Part shown: positions 1 to 10,800 of the stretch, piece by piece | Position numbering within the stretch: position 1 is the first letter of the stretch | Layout: each line of letters opens with the position of its first letter | Source of the DNA: Caballeronia arationis | GTDB taxonomy: Bacteria > Pseudomonadota > Gammaproteobacteria > Burkholderiales > Burkholderiaceae | NCBI RefSeq assembly: GCF_001544975.2 | Contig: NZ_FCOG02000011.1 | Coordinates: 62,001 to 126,000, forward strand | Direction: 5' to 3' | Length of the DNA: 64,000 nt | Made by a program: the position numbers and the translations under genes | The notes under the pieces: model-generated | What the model was told of the DNA's origin: nothing | The model's database searches: none | The model's input: the letters and a program-made list of their open reading frames with translations, nothing else

Positions 1-435
1 AGAGTCGAATTTGCGATCAAGTGCCATTACGCTAACGGCCGTACGACCACGCACGGCACGACCGTGGACTTCGGCAGCCGTCCGCAAATCAACCAGTTCC
101 TGGAAGAGCTGCAGGTGACTACCCCGACCTCGCCCGAACTCGAGGATGAACAGGTGCGCGAATTCTGCGGCGTCATCGCCCAGACCGTGATGTTCCCCTT
201 CGAATCGGAGACTGAACATCCGACCGGAAACAACGCCAGCGCCGGTGCGGCCGGCAAAGAACAGCCCGTGGTTCTCACAGCTGATCTCTACGAAGCCCGC
301 ACGCTCCAGAGCGAGCGTCTTGACGAAAGCATTCACGCGCTCGGCGCCGTCCAGAAAGAAGCTGAGCAGATGTACCAGCGCTACCTGGCGGACAAAAACA
401 ACGGAATTACCCACTATGACCACGAGCGCCAATAA
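1..435 (+). CDS. Hypothetical protein, 5' end outside window
   Basis: The frame is open from base 1 and ends at TAA 433-435, so the gene starts upstream of the window. About 144 residues are visible; the GTG at 64 is internal to an already open frame and is not needed as a start. The product is hydrophilic and acidic, with a C-terminal helical stretch (roughly the last 50 residues) rich in Glu, Gln and Arg. No domain is recognised. The stop lies inside the next gene, which starts at 416, so the two overlap by 20 bases and are probably co-transcribed and translationally coupled. Function unknown. Confidence 0.7.
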   Translation, partial: RVEFAIKCHYANGRTTTHGTTVDFGSRPQINQFLEELQVTTPTSPELEDEQVREFCGVIAQTVMFPFESETEHPTGNNASAGAAGKEQPVVLTADLYEARTLQSERLDESIHALGAVQKEAEQMYQRYLADKNNGITHYDHERQ

Positions 436-970
436 CAGGCTCCCCGCCTTGCTGATTCCGAGGACGGCATTCGATCCTGAGAAAGACGGGCAAACCCACC
501 TCAACGTTTCGACGAATGGCAAGACCGAGCTTGGTCGTAAGCTCGCGCACTTCGCCGTTACGAAGTTCGTTCACCCGATCTACGGGCCCTTCAAGTCGAT
601 GGAGGGTTTCTGGCACTTCATCAAGTGCGAGGACATGGACGACAATTTCCGCGTGCTGACAGCCAGTCGCGCGAAGGCGTATGCCAAGACGAAGAAGATG
701 GTGTGGCGGGAACACTTCGTCGACGTCATCAACGAAGCGAACTTCCACAAGATCGTTCAAAACGAAGACATCAAGCAGGCGATGATCGAGTCCGATCTGC
801 CGTTCGCGTACTACTACATGTTCGGTCCGGAACAGCTCCAGATCTTCCCGCAGCAAGCGACCTGGCTGTGTGCAGGTTTCAACCAGATCCGAGAGCTGCT
901 GAAGAAAGGCGAAATCATGCCTGCGGCACCGAAGGTTCTATTCGTAGAGCCGCAGCCGGCGACGCCCTGA
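416..970 (+). CDS. NADAR-like (DUF1768/YbiA-type) protein
   Basis: 184 residues. I chose ATG 416 (MTTSANNRLP) because the longer frame back to 245 merely shadows the upstream gene. Residues about 40-150 follow the NADAR layout as I remember it from YbiA: an N-terminal HFAVTKF segment like SNF, then GPFKSMEGFWHFIK in the place of the T(S/V)EHYFQAQK motif with Glu and the aromatic residues kept, then ASRAKAYAK like the SPxxA(K/A)xxGR motif, then a tryptophan and a helix with NEDIKQAMIES like the qhaeLRalLLaT helix. The C-terminal DxxWG motif is not obvious. NADAR proteins remove ADP-ribose from guanine in nucleic acid and act with or against DarT-like toxins; a phage copy could reverse host DNA ADP-ribosylation. 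The fold call is by eye and the activity is inference. Confidence 0.55.
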   Translation: MTTSANNRLPALLIPRTAFDPEKDGQTHLNVSTNGKTELGRKLAHFAVTKFVHPIYGPFKSMEGFWHFIKCEDMDDNFRVLTASRAKAYAKTKKMVWREHFVDVINEANFHKIVQNEDIKQAMIESDLPFAYYYMFGPEQLQIFPQQATWLCAGFNQIRELLKKGEIMPAAPKVLFVEPQPATP

Positions 971-993
971 GCGGAGCTGTCAATCAATGCAAG

Positions 994-1022
994 GAGGACA
1001 CTTTCGGGTGTCCTCTTTTTTT
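994..1022 (+). terminator. Rho-independent terminator
   Basis: GAGGACAC (994-1001) pairs with GTGTCCTC (1008-1015) around a 6-base loop, followed by a run of T. It closes the transcript of the NADAR-like gene just before the next gene at 1040. Confidence 0.85.
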
Positions 1023-1039
1023 GCCCGTAGGAGTGTTTC

Positions 1040-2608
1040 ATGCCTGTGAACGTGTTGGCATCCCCAAGTTTTCTAACGGGACCGCAGGACAACCTGGTCA
1101 CCGTTGACGTCTACACCGGCACCTCCGGCGGCATTGTCAATTCGATCAAGAGCCTGGAGGCGAAGTACAACGTCGATCTGATCGGTATGCTGCGCGCCGG
1201 AGCAGCGGCTGCCCAACTCGTCCCAATCGTCGAGGGCATCGCCAATGGCAAGCTGTTGATGAACCCACAGGCAGCCCTTGCGCGGCTGCTGACCGCCTCC
1301 AATCGACTCGTGGCCGCGGTAGGTGGTACGTCGCTCAACAGCGCCTTCAGCGCTCTCTCATCGGGTGTGCAGTCGGCAATTGGCGAAGCCGGTCAGGTGC
1401 TGGGTCAAGTAGAGGCAACCGTAGGTGGCGTCGTCAACACGATCGTGAACGGTGCGGTCGGTGACATTCAGGCCCTGGGCTCGGTCATCAACGGATTCGC
1501 CAATGACGCGGGTGCATTCCTGATGGTCGACACGCAGGCGCTCGCGGGTATGGCTGCCGGGGTCATCAATCAGTGTGCGAAGTACGGCATTTCGGGCGCG
1601 TTCGAACAGATGGTGTCCCGGATTAGCAATCCGTACGTGCTCAATTCGATCATTGCTCAGACGCTCCCGAGTCTGGTCCGCACGGGCGATCTGACAAGCC
1701 TCCAGAGCCTGTCCCTGATCGCAAGCAGCGTCGGTATCTCCGCAGTCAACCCGAGCCTTCTGCCGAGCTTCGTGCAGTCCTACAACCGCTCCTTGATCGG
1801 CAGCGTCATTCAACGCACACCTTACCAAGACGGCGCCACGTACGTGCAGATGATGGACACGTTCAACACGGCCGATCCGACGTGGAACGTATCGACACGC
1901 AGCAGTGATGGCGACGACGATGACGCGGTGGACATCTCGAGTCTTCTTGGCGGAACGGACGATTTCACGAGTGTGCTGGCTTCGGGGGTGATGAACTCAT
2001 CCGATCCCGTCGAGCAGATGAACGGGCTCGCCACGGTCTATCAACCGAGCGACGTGGACAGCGATCTCAAGGCGATGTATCCATCGACCTACATTGATCC
2101 TGCTCTGCGCTCCACGGGCGTGCCACTCGAACCTGAGCAGGCTGCGATCGCAACACCAGCGGTCGACGCCTCGACCAGCAAGACTGCTGTGCCGGCGCCG
2201 ACCACGTACCAGAACATAGGTGGCACGACCTATCGCGTGACGAATGATGGAAACGGTGAAGGCTGGACGTCTACAGGCATCAACTTCGGCGATGGCGTTG
2301 CGCACGGAGATGGTACCAACAACTACTATCCCGTGAGTAGCGGCGAGGCCACACCTGCGACTCCTCCCGCAAGTGACCGCGTTGCTAGTCAACCGAACCC
2401 TGCTACCTACCAGACCGTCAACGGGCAGACCTACCAGACCGTCGCCAACCAGTATGGCGGCACGGAGACCTACCTGGTTGCGAAGGGCAAAGGCAACGGT
2501 CAAGCATGGACCAGTACCGGCATCAACTTTGGTGGGCTGGATCACGGCGACGGGACTGACAACTACCTCGCAGTGGATCCGGTAACGCTGCAGCGTCTCA
2601 ACAACTGA
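1040..2608 (+). CDS. Probable virion structural protein with duplicated C-terminal module
   Basis: 522 residues, ATG 1040 with TAGGAG seven bases upstream. The first 300 residues are rich in Ala, Gly, Val and Ser, with long stretches free of charge, as in helical phage structural proteins. Near residue 290 there is an acidic patch of consecutive Asp. The C-terminal 130 residues hold two copies of a module: each has TYQ, then TY, then WTSTGINFG and HGDGT(N/D)NY (about residues 388-432 and 452-515). Gene order next to the giant virion lysin suggests a tail or head structural protein (phiKZ gp183-like by position). No enzymatic motif is seen. The gene is bounded by terminators on both sides, so it is probably a single transcription unit. 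Confidence 0.65.
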   Translation: MPVNVLASPSFLTGPQDNLVTVDVYTGTSGGIVNSIKSLEAKYNVDLIGMLRAGAAAAQLVPIVEGIANGKLLMNPQAALARLLTASNRLVAAVGGTSLNSAFSALSSGVQSAIGEAGQVLGQVEATVGGVVNTIVNGAVGDIQALGSVINGFANDAGAFLMVDTQALAGMAAGVINQCAKYGISGAFEQMVSRISNPYVLNSIIAQTLPSLVRTGDLTSLQSLSLIASSVGISAVNPSLLPSFVQSYNRSLIGSVIQRTPYQDGATYVQMMDTFNTADPTWNVSTRSSDGDDDDAVDISSLLGGTDDFTSVLASGVMNSSDPVEQMNGLATVYQPSDVDSDLKAMYPSTYIDPALRSTGVPLEPEQAAIATPAVDASTSKTAVPAPTTYQNIGGTTYRVTNDGNGEGWTSTGINFGDGVAHGDGTNNYYPVSSGEATPATPPASDRVASQPNPATYQTVNGQTYQTVANQYGGTETYLVAKGKGNGQAWTSTGINFGGLDHGDGTDNYLAVDPVTLQRLNN

Positions 2609-2646
2609 CGGCATAAGGGCCCGGCGTGACCCGGGCCCTTATGCCG
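2609..2646. terminator. Bidirectional terminator hairpin with CATAA/TTATG arms
   Basis: A perfect 16-bp inverted repeat, CGGCATAAGGGCCCGG and its complement, with a 6-base loop, lies between the convergent genes ending at 2608 (+) and 2652 (-). Its outer arms carry CATAA on the left and TTATG on the right, a pattern repeated at other gene ends in the window. Confidence 0.8.
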
Positions 2647-2651
2647 TCGCA

Positions 2652-4763
2652 TCAAGTCTTGTTGGTACCCTTGAAGAACATGCCGACCATTCGTGATGGA
2701 AGCAGATCGCCTGCCATGCTCGCAAAATGAGCAGGTGTGAGCCAGCTGCGCCACTGAGCCATCTGCATGGTGAGGTTCAACTTGAACCGCCGCATCATGT
2801 AAATCTGATCCGCTAGGCCCATCCCACCCAGCACCGCCATATAGTCGGCGAATGGATTGTCGCCGTCGAACAGACCGTTGAGCGTATCTTGAACGTTATT
2901 GATCGTGTCGACGACCGCGCCTCCGGCTCCAAGTACCGCCGCACCTGCAGTTCCACCGATTGCCGCTCCACCTGCTGCGCCTCCAACGGTACCGACCGGC
3001 CCTGCCGCACTGCCTGCGACGCCACCAGCAACACCACCGACCGCAGCACCGACCTCAAAGCCGAGATCACCGAGTGCTTGAGCCGATGCGTTCGTCAGAC
3101 CCTGTGAAATCGGGAGATAAATCAGATTCGACAAGTCGAGCACACTGAAGGTCACATCACTCCCCATCGCGTTGCCTTGATCATCGAATCCGAGATTGCC
3201 TACACCGCGTGTGACCTGCAAGCTATCGATGATGCCCAATCGGACCTGACGACGGCCACGGTCATACAACTCACAGAGGAAGGGCGACGTGTACGACTGT
3301 GGGCCAGTCGCCAATGGCAGCGCGCCCGCGAGCAGCATAGCAAGCGGAAGGTAAAGGTTCATCAACTGCGAAACGGGATTACCGTACGGACTTCTTAGCT
3401 GGACCGAATACGTCGAACGGCCGAGTTCTGCAGACGCCGATGTCCAATGCTTCGGGATGTCCACGAATGCGGAACCACCAAGCGACGCAATACCGGATAT
3501 TCCGAGTCCATCCGCGATTCCGCTCACAACATCGGCAGCCGTGCCGACAATGGCTCCTAAGGTCTTGCCGATGAGTCCGTCGCTAAGATTCCCATTAGCC
3601 ATGTCGAACCGTGTCTCGCGCGACTGACTCGACATCGTGTTTATCTTGCTGGCGAGAGGCGAGTCACCCGTCTGATTTGAGAACGACTCTGCCACGGGCC
3701 CTGTCGTATCGACTCGAAAGCTGACGAAAGCCGAACCATCATCCAACTCGGCCTTAAAGAACTCGAAGAGTCCGCTGTTCCCGACCGGCGTCGTGTCGAG
3801 GGCTTCCGATCCTGAGTCGCTGGTACTAGTCGAATCACTTGGCTTCGAGTTGGACGTTTTCAGCCAGGTTTTGAGGTAGTCCGGGAAGTTGGGTCGCTTA
3901 TCGTCCGTCAGCTTATTTTGCGGGCTGAACAAGGACCCGATGGCCGAACTGAGGTTCACAGACGAGTCGCCCAGGACTTGCATTTCATTCTGGTGCTGCT
4001 TGCGCTGGAGACGCTTTGCACGAGTAGCCAGTGCATAGACATCGATACCGCCCTTCTCGAAGAAAATGTCGGGCAGCAGATCATGGAGTCGAGAATTGCC
4101 GGTCTGGTCGAATGCGTAATTATCCGCAATGGTCATATTCACGGTCGCGTCAGCAACCGCTTCGCCGGCTCGCGGGATCACGCCCTTGTTCACCGCGATC
4201 TGGTTCACGATCGTCTGCACGACCTGCCAATACACCGGCATCGCAGGCTTCAGATAGTAAAACTTCGATGAAGGCTTGTTCTGGAGAAACCTGAGCCCCA
4301 CGCCAAGCGCTAGGAGGCCAAGCAACTTCCAGCTCATCACCGACACAACGAAGCCCGCTGCTCGACCGATGTTGTAGACTGCGTCGGTTGATCGGCCTGT
4401 TCGCGCGACCATTCCCGCGCCGCTGCTGTAAAAGTGCGTGAAGAACTGCGTGAGTGAGTTGAACTGCGGCACACCGAAACGCATGTGGATCACTTGCGAG
4501 TGATCGTCGATAGCTTCCGAGTAGTAGATACCCATCCCCTTGCCGCCGCTCTTTCTGGAGGGTGCTTTGGGATCTGCGAAGCTCGTGAACTGCGGCGGGG
4601 GATTGATCGCGAAGTTTCCGCCCGGCGTGGTGTCGGTGTACTTCAGGCTTGCTGTAGTGTAAAAGCGGTTCTGCTTATCGACGTCGCTGAGATCCTTGGC
4701 GCTCACGAGGAACGCGTTTCTCACCCAACTCACATCGGACACGCTGGTTAATGGAGCTGCCAC
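2652..4763 (-). CDS. Virion structural protein, hydrophobic segments
   Basis: 703 residues from GTG 4763, chosen because AGGAGT sits seven bases upstream. Residues about 137-158 form a hydrophobic stretch (VSVMSWKLLGLLALGVG), another occurs near residue 480 (LYLPLAMLLAGALPLA), and residues about 570-630 are an extreme Gly/Ala-rich run that looks like a glycine-zipper membrane or packing segment. It lies 72 bases downstream of the giant lysin on the same strand, separated by a terminator-like hairpin. By position it corresponds to a virion protein next to phiKZ gp181. Its hydrophobicity would suit a component that inserts in or contacts the host envelope, but that is inference. Confidence 0.65.
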   Translation of the reverse strand: MAAPLTSVSDVSWVRNAFLVSAKDLSDVDKQNRFYTTASLKYTDTTPGGNFAINPPPQFTSFADPKAPSRKSGGKGMGIYYSEAIDDHSQVIHMRFGVPQFNSLTQFFTHFYSSGAGMVARTGRSTDAVYNIGRAAGFVVSVMSWKLLGLLALGVGLRFLQNKPSSKFYYLKPAMPVYWQVVQTIVNQIAVNKGVIPRAGEAVADATVNMTIADNYAFDQTGNSRLHDLLPDIFFEKGGIDVYALATRAKRLQRKQHQNEMQVLGDSSVNLSSAIGSLFSPQNKLTDDKRPNFPDYLKTWLKTSNSKPSDSTSTSDSGSEALDTTPVGNSGLFEFFKAELDDGSAFVSFRVDTTGPVAESFSNQTGDSPLASKINTMSSQSRETRFDMANGNLSDGLIGKTLGAIVGTAADVVSGIADGLGISGIASLGGSAFVDIPKHWTSASAELGRSTYSVQLRSPYGNPVSQLMNLYLPLAMLLAGALPLATGPQSYTSPFLCELYDRGRRQVRLGIIDSLQVTRGVGNLGFDDQGNAMGSDVTFSVLDLSNLIYLPISQGLTNASAQALGDLGFEVGAAVGGVAGGVAGSAAGPVGTVGGAAGGAAIGGTAGAAVLGAGGAVVDTINNVQDTLNGLFDGDNPFADYMAVLGGMGLADQIYMMRRFKLNLTMQMAQWRSWLTPAHFASMAGDLLPSRMVGMFFKGTNKT

Positions 4764-4784
4764 GTTGGACTCCTAAATCTCGCG

Positions 4785-4822
4785 AAAAAAAAGCGAAGGA
4801 AGAGCCGAAGCTCCTCCCTCGC
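4785..4822 (-). terminator. Rho-independent terminator of virion lysin gene
   Basis: Read on the minus strand, GCGAGGGAGGAGC pairs with GCTCTTCCTTCGC (two G-U pairs) around TTCG and is followed by eight T. It lies directly after the stop of the gene ending at 4836. Confidence 0.8.
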
Positions 4823-4835
4823 CTAGACTACATGA

Positions 4836-7800
4836 TTAAACCATCTTGCGCATCGATACCGGTGGAGTCGGCATCTTCTGGGGCGGTCCCGATTGAATCG
4901 GGCCTGTGCCTGGGGCGGTCGTCGATGGAGCGCTCGTCGCGCCTTGGTCGTTCGACTTTGACGTGGTTTGCATCAGGGCGAGAATTGCCTTCAGCGTGCC
5001 AAGGCTTTCCTCGTGAACCTTCAACGACTTCCCAAGCGTGTCACCCACGCCGCCCAAGGCATCCATGTGCTCGTCATGCTGAGCTTGCTGGACCGCCGCG
5101 ATGTTGCGACTTCCCGAGCCGACGGGTTTGGCAGACGAACCACCGAAACCGAACGGTGAGTCCGCCGGACTGCTCCCTGTCGAAGCCGCCGGAGCTGACG
5201 ACGTCGCCGAACCGGACGAAGCTGAAGCGGTGGAAGCCGTCGACGGTGCACTGCCTCCGGTCGATCCACTGGACGTGTCGGAAGCTGGAGCGGCGGGCGG
5301 AGTGCTTCCCGAACCGGATGCCGGAGCCGAACCGCCAGCGGCCGAGGTCTGTGCAGCCGAGGTACCGTCTGACTTAGCGTCCGTCTTTCCTGCAATGTCG
5401 GTCGGGACGAGCTTTCCGTCCTGAGCCTGCTTGAGGTAGAACTGATACTTCGACTGTCGATCGTTCAGGCCGTTGAGACCCCCGTTGACACCGAGCGTCG
5501 CCGTTCGCACGTCACCGTTCTTACCTGCCGCCTTCACGTTCTCTTGCCAGAATGCGATCGCTAGCTTTGCCGCCGTATTCGGTTCGGACGCGAGGTCCGG
5601 ATTGTTGATCAGGTCGACCCCGATCTTCTTTCCGAAGTGAGCGTAGTTGGCCTTGCCCGTCAGCTGGATAACGCCGCGACCGCGATACTTATAGCCATCG
5701 TCGGCATCGCTGTTGCCGAGACGACCGCCGTAGGCAGCATCAGCGATTGCTCGCTCGCCTCCGGCGACCGCCTCCTGTGCGGCCTGCATGGTCGGAAAAT
5801 GCTTCGGCCCGAACACCTTCATCAGGTTGCCCGCACTGTAGTGCAAGTTTTCCGTGAGCGACTTGAACCCGCCACTCTCATGGTCACACTGCGCCATAAG
5901 CATAGCCTGCTCTTCGGGCTTCGTGATGCCGGCCGCGACCATCGCTTTGAGAAGGGCATTCTTGATTGCCTGAGCGCTCGCTGAATACTTCTTCTCAACC
6001 CAGTTGCCCGCTGACTTCACGCCAGAGACAATGGCACCGCCGACCTTGGTGTTCTTGAAGGCGTCGTATGCCTTGCCCGCAGCGTTGCCGATCGAAGATG
6101 CAACGTTACTGACCACGTTCTTCGCCGAGTTGAACGCGTTGCTCGCCCAGTCCTTGACGCTCTTCCATCCCTCCCCTGCCTTATCGGCCAAGTAGTTGGT
6201 CCAGCCCTTGCCACCGTCACCCTCCTTCTTTTCGTCGGACTTCTTCGAGTCGGCTTTCGGCTTGTCTTTCGACACGCCGGTGCCATCGTTCAGCGTCTTG
6301 GCCTTGTCCTTGCTCTTGCCATCGAGGAAGTCGAGCGCTGCCTGCACGGACTTTTGATCCGTGTTCATCGCGTAGCCAGGCCACGGGGATTGCGTGACCT
6401 CCCGCACCGACTTGCTATCTGGCGTGCGCGTCCCGACGATCGCCTTAGCAATCTGGGCTGCGAGGACGGGTTCGAGCATGTCCTCCGAACGACCCGTGAG
6501 CTTGCCGACCATGGTGGGTCCGCCGCTCAGTCTCGACATCGTGCCGAGGTAGTTCAGGTAGGTGGGCAGGAAGCGCATGTTGAACCACGCGTTCCAGGTG
6601 TAGGCCTGGTTATTGTGGTGGCCCACAACACCAAACTGCGCGCCAAACTTTTCCTGAAGCTGTGCGGGATCGCCGTTGAACTGCGCGGCATCGTTGGTCA
6701 CGCGGACGGACTTGAAGGTCTCCGCTTCGAGCGCACGCAGGAGCGCACACTTGTCGGCATCGAGGTCCTTCAAACCGTACGTCCGGTAACGCACGCCCGT
6801 GAGCGTTTCTACCTTGCCCGGCGTTTGACCGGGCTTTGCGAGCGCCGGGTCGATTGCATAGGACGCAGTCGACTTGCCGCCAACGCCTGTTTCGGACGGT
6901 TTGGCAGTACCAATACCCAGGGCCTGAGCTACAAGCGCTTTCGCCTTGTCCTGCCCGGCCTCCTTCGGCTTCACGTCATCCGCCGTCTTTCCCGCCAGCG
7001 CACCAGCCGCAGCGGCACTCGCGACAACGCCCGCGGTTCCCTTGTCGCCGTCTTTCTTCCCCGCGTCCTTATCGATTTCGGCAGCAACTTCCTGCGTGAT
7101 CTTCTGGACATATTCCGGACCTGCTTGCAGGCTCGGCTGATCCCAGAACGGCGACGCGGAGACGTAGTACGGACCTTGCGGCCACTTTGACGCCTCGAAG
7201 TACTTCTTCTTCTCGTCGGACTTGAGCTTCTCGTCGACCTCCCCGAGCTTCGCGTTAGCATTCGCCGTCTGAAGTGCCGTCATGTGCTTCAAGAAGACCG
7301 GACAGAAACGACCCCTGAACCACTGTGCAAAATTCGCACACTGCTGGTTGTCCTTCAGGTCCAGATCGAAACCTTCGGCGAGCTCCTTCGGCTTCTGCAA
7401 CTCAGGCACCGCCTTCGCGTCGATGCTGGCTTGTCCATTCTGGAAAACGACGCCCTTTATCAGTTTGTCTTCAAGACCAAACACCGCCTGCAGATACGAC
7501 TTCTCCTGCTCCTTCGTGAAACCGTACTGCGCGAAACGCAGGGCAGAGAGCGACCCAAGCCTTTTCTTCGTCAGCGCCTTGTAGCCCTTGTAGAGGCTGT
7601 AGCCCAACAAAGCAGCACCGGCGATACCGAGACCGACCGGACTCAGCAGCGCAGCGCCCAGCATCCCGGCGCCGGTGGCAATTCCCGACAACACCGTTGC
7701 TCCGCCTGCGACCAGGGCGCTACCTCCCGTTGCGCCAGCGAGAAGACCCGCACCCTCAGCACCGGTCAAGGCTGCCGCACCCAGCCCGGCTTCGGCTGCT

Positions 7801-10800
7801 CCCAGACCCGTTGCCGCTGCTGCGCCTTCTGCGCCAACAGTTGCCGCGCCTTCCAACCCGGCAGACAACGCACCGCGGCCAAGGAGACGTCCCATTCCGC
7901 TTCTCAGGACGTTCTTCGCGCCTCCGAGCATCCTGCCTACACGACCGGCACCCGGAATGCGCTTGAGTAGCCGCTTCGCCTTATTGAACATCCCACCGCC
8001 GCCACCGATGCTGTCGCTCTCGGAATCCTGAATCGCGGCTTTCATCGCGGCGTACATACCCGCGATCCTTCCGTCTTTCGCCAGCTCGGGTGGCAACGAC
8101 GAACCACTCAGAAATTTGGCGACGCGATTCAGTCCCAGCGAACTCGCCATACCGCCGAGCATGTTGCCGGCGCGTGACAAGCCAGGCGCGATCTTGCTGA
8201 TGGCCTTGCGGATGAACCCCTTGCCCGCAGTCGCCTCACCGGCTTCCTCCGACTCTTCTTCGTCCTTCTTCTTGAAGCGATCCGTCAAGCCCTTGATCGC
8301 ATCCTTGATTTTGGACAAAGCAGCGCCCATCCCGGTTTCACCGGCCTTGCCGTCGCCCGCGGGAAGTTTCTTCTCGTGCTCCTTCTCTTCCCAGGAGCCC
8401 TTGACGAAGCCCTCTCCGTCATCGCCCAAGAGACGCTTCTTCGGGCGCGGTAAGCGCTCGGTGAGGATGTCGCGGATCTCGGTGAGACGGTCGATCATGG
8501 TCCGGGAGCCTGCAAAGATAATTCCGTCCTTGCCCAGCCAATTCTCGAACCAGTTACCCAGTGCCTTGAAGGGTGCAGAGACGAATGTCTTCGCCATCTC
8601 GAAGCCCTTCGACAGAGCACGGCCCGCCATCGCGAACGGCTTCCTCGCCAAGTCAAGGAGCTTCGCAAGCGGCGTCTTCATTGGCTTCCCGTTCCGGTCC
8701 ACAAGGCCTTTTGCCAGATCCTCTTTTGTCAAGACCAACTTGATGTTGTTCTTGTCGCTGATGTCTTCGACCGGGCCATCGATGAGACTGGGACGGGTGA
8801 TCAGCGTCCCCTTGAGTTGGGACCGATACGCGCCCCCGCGCATCATGATCGCAAGCATCACGGGGTCGTCCTTACCCTTGACGTAGATGTCGACGGGCTG
8901 GTCAAGAAGGTCCATGCCCTTCTCGGCCAACTTGATCCCGTGCTCAATCACCTTGGGGACGAGTCTGAATACACCTCCGGCGATACTGTCGTATGCGCCT
9001 CTCAATCCCTTCCATGCCGCGCCCAGCGCCGAGATTGCCTTGACGCCTATCTTGCTCTTGCTGTACGCGCGACCGATGTCCTTCGCCTCAAGAACGATGT
9101 TGTCGTTGTCGAAGATGTCTTCGACGTCGCTCGTGATGTCCTTGTAAGACTTGATGATGTTGCCGGTCGCCTTGTCGCGGTAGTGACCTGCGCGCATCTT
9201 CCATGCGAGGAGGGCCGGCTCTTTCGACCCGGGAAGGTAGATGTCGTCGAAGCTCTTGGCGTAGCTCAGCGCCTTCTTGCCGCCGCCTGAGACGGCGTCG
9301 AGACCCGACTTACCCCAGCCCTTCACCTTGTGGAACATCGGCGAAGGACGTTTCCACCAGTCCCAGGCGCCCTGAAAGCCACCCTTGACCTTGTCGAGGC
9401 CCCACTTCCCTGCGCCGGCGGCTGCACTGCCAAAGTCGCCGACGGTCCACGTCAGCAGATTCTTCGAGCGTCGAACGCCACCTCCATCGGCGTCACCCAT
9501 GTGAGTTCCAACGCCCGAGCGACGATGACGGACATCAATACCTTCCTCGACCTTCTTTTGAATCGCGAGTAGAGTTTCATGGATCTTCTCCGAGATTGAT
9601 TTGCTGCTGCTTTCCTTGATCGCCTCGATGATCGGTTTCTGGTCGCAACAGTCCTTGACCCCCGTTTCAGCCGACTTCCGACCACCGATGTTCAGGTGGT
9701 GCTCAGGCGTCGTTTCTGCCGGGTCGTCGGCTTCGTCGAGCGCGCGCAGCCACTCGTCAAAGCCGTCCGGCTCGTGACGACGCGCCGCGTTCCAGTTCAT
9801 CGCTCCCAGCGTCTGCGCAGACGGACGATGACGCGCAGTCGGTGTGAACGCACGGCGGGGTTTCTTGCGAGGTCCTTGACCCTTGACACGCTTGGCACCG
9901 CGGTGACGTGACGCCATTGACGCATGGATGCCGTGGCTACTACCACCGCCCATCGGACGAACGTTGCCGCCGGCGTAACTCGCTGCCGGATTGAACGTGT
10001 CATGCAGGTAGTAGTCCATCAGCTTGTCGAGATCCAGCCGGCCGTTCTTGACCAGACCGGTCTGCATGACCACGTCCAGCATGCCGCTGCTGATCATGTC
10101 CTGGATAGCGGCGCGAGGATCCCCCATGCCCGAACCAAGATCGGCGAACCGCGCTTGGAAGCGCATCTGTTTGCCGCCGTCGTGGTCGTCCTTGAAGTAG
10201 TTCTCGAAGAGCTTGGCGAACGTGCCCGCATGTTCCGCATTGTCACCGCCATAGCTGAAAACATCGCTATAGCGCTTCGCGGACCCTGTCCGGTTCGTCA
10301 GGTTGTCCTGCATCATCCGGCGCAGGAGTGCCTTACGCTGCTTCTTCGTGAGCTGAACCCCGCTTTCCTTCTCCAGGTGATCGACCAGGTTCTTGCCCTT
10401 CTCGTGCACCCAGGCTTTGTCTTCCTTTCGCACCAGTGAGCCGAACGCGTTCTTCGCCATCTCGCTCTTGCTATGGAACGAGTTCCGGGTGTAGTCGTAC
10501 GTGGTGAGTTCGGTCTTCGCGTCGCCCGTGCGCAGAATCTGCAGCTCACGGTAGATGCGTGCCAGATAGCCCGGAATGACTTCCGTCAGTGACTTGCGGG
10601 CGAGTCCGTTGAACGGCGCGGGATCCTGAAGGTTGCGCAGGTTGTCGACGTGCATCCCGGTTTCGACACCGTTTGACGCGCGGATCTGATCCTTCAACCA
10701 CCGGATGCCTCCACCTACGAGCGGTACGTTGTCTCCGTGATCCGAGTGCGCCCATTCGGTCAGGTGTTGCGGTGCGTTACCGGCGTAGTACTGAGCCTTG

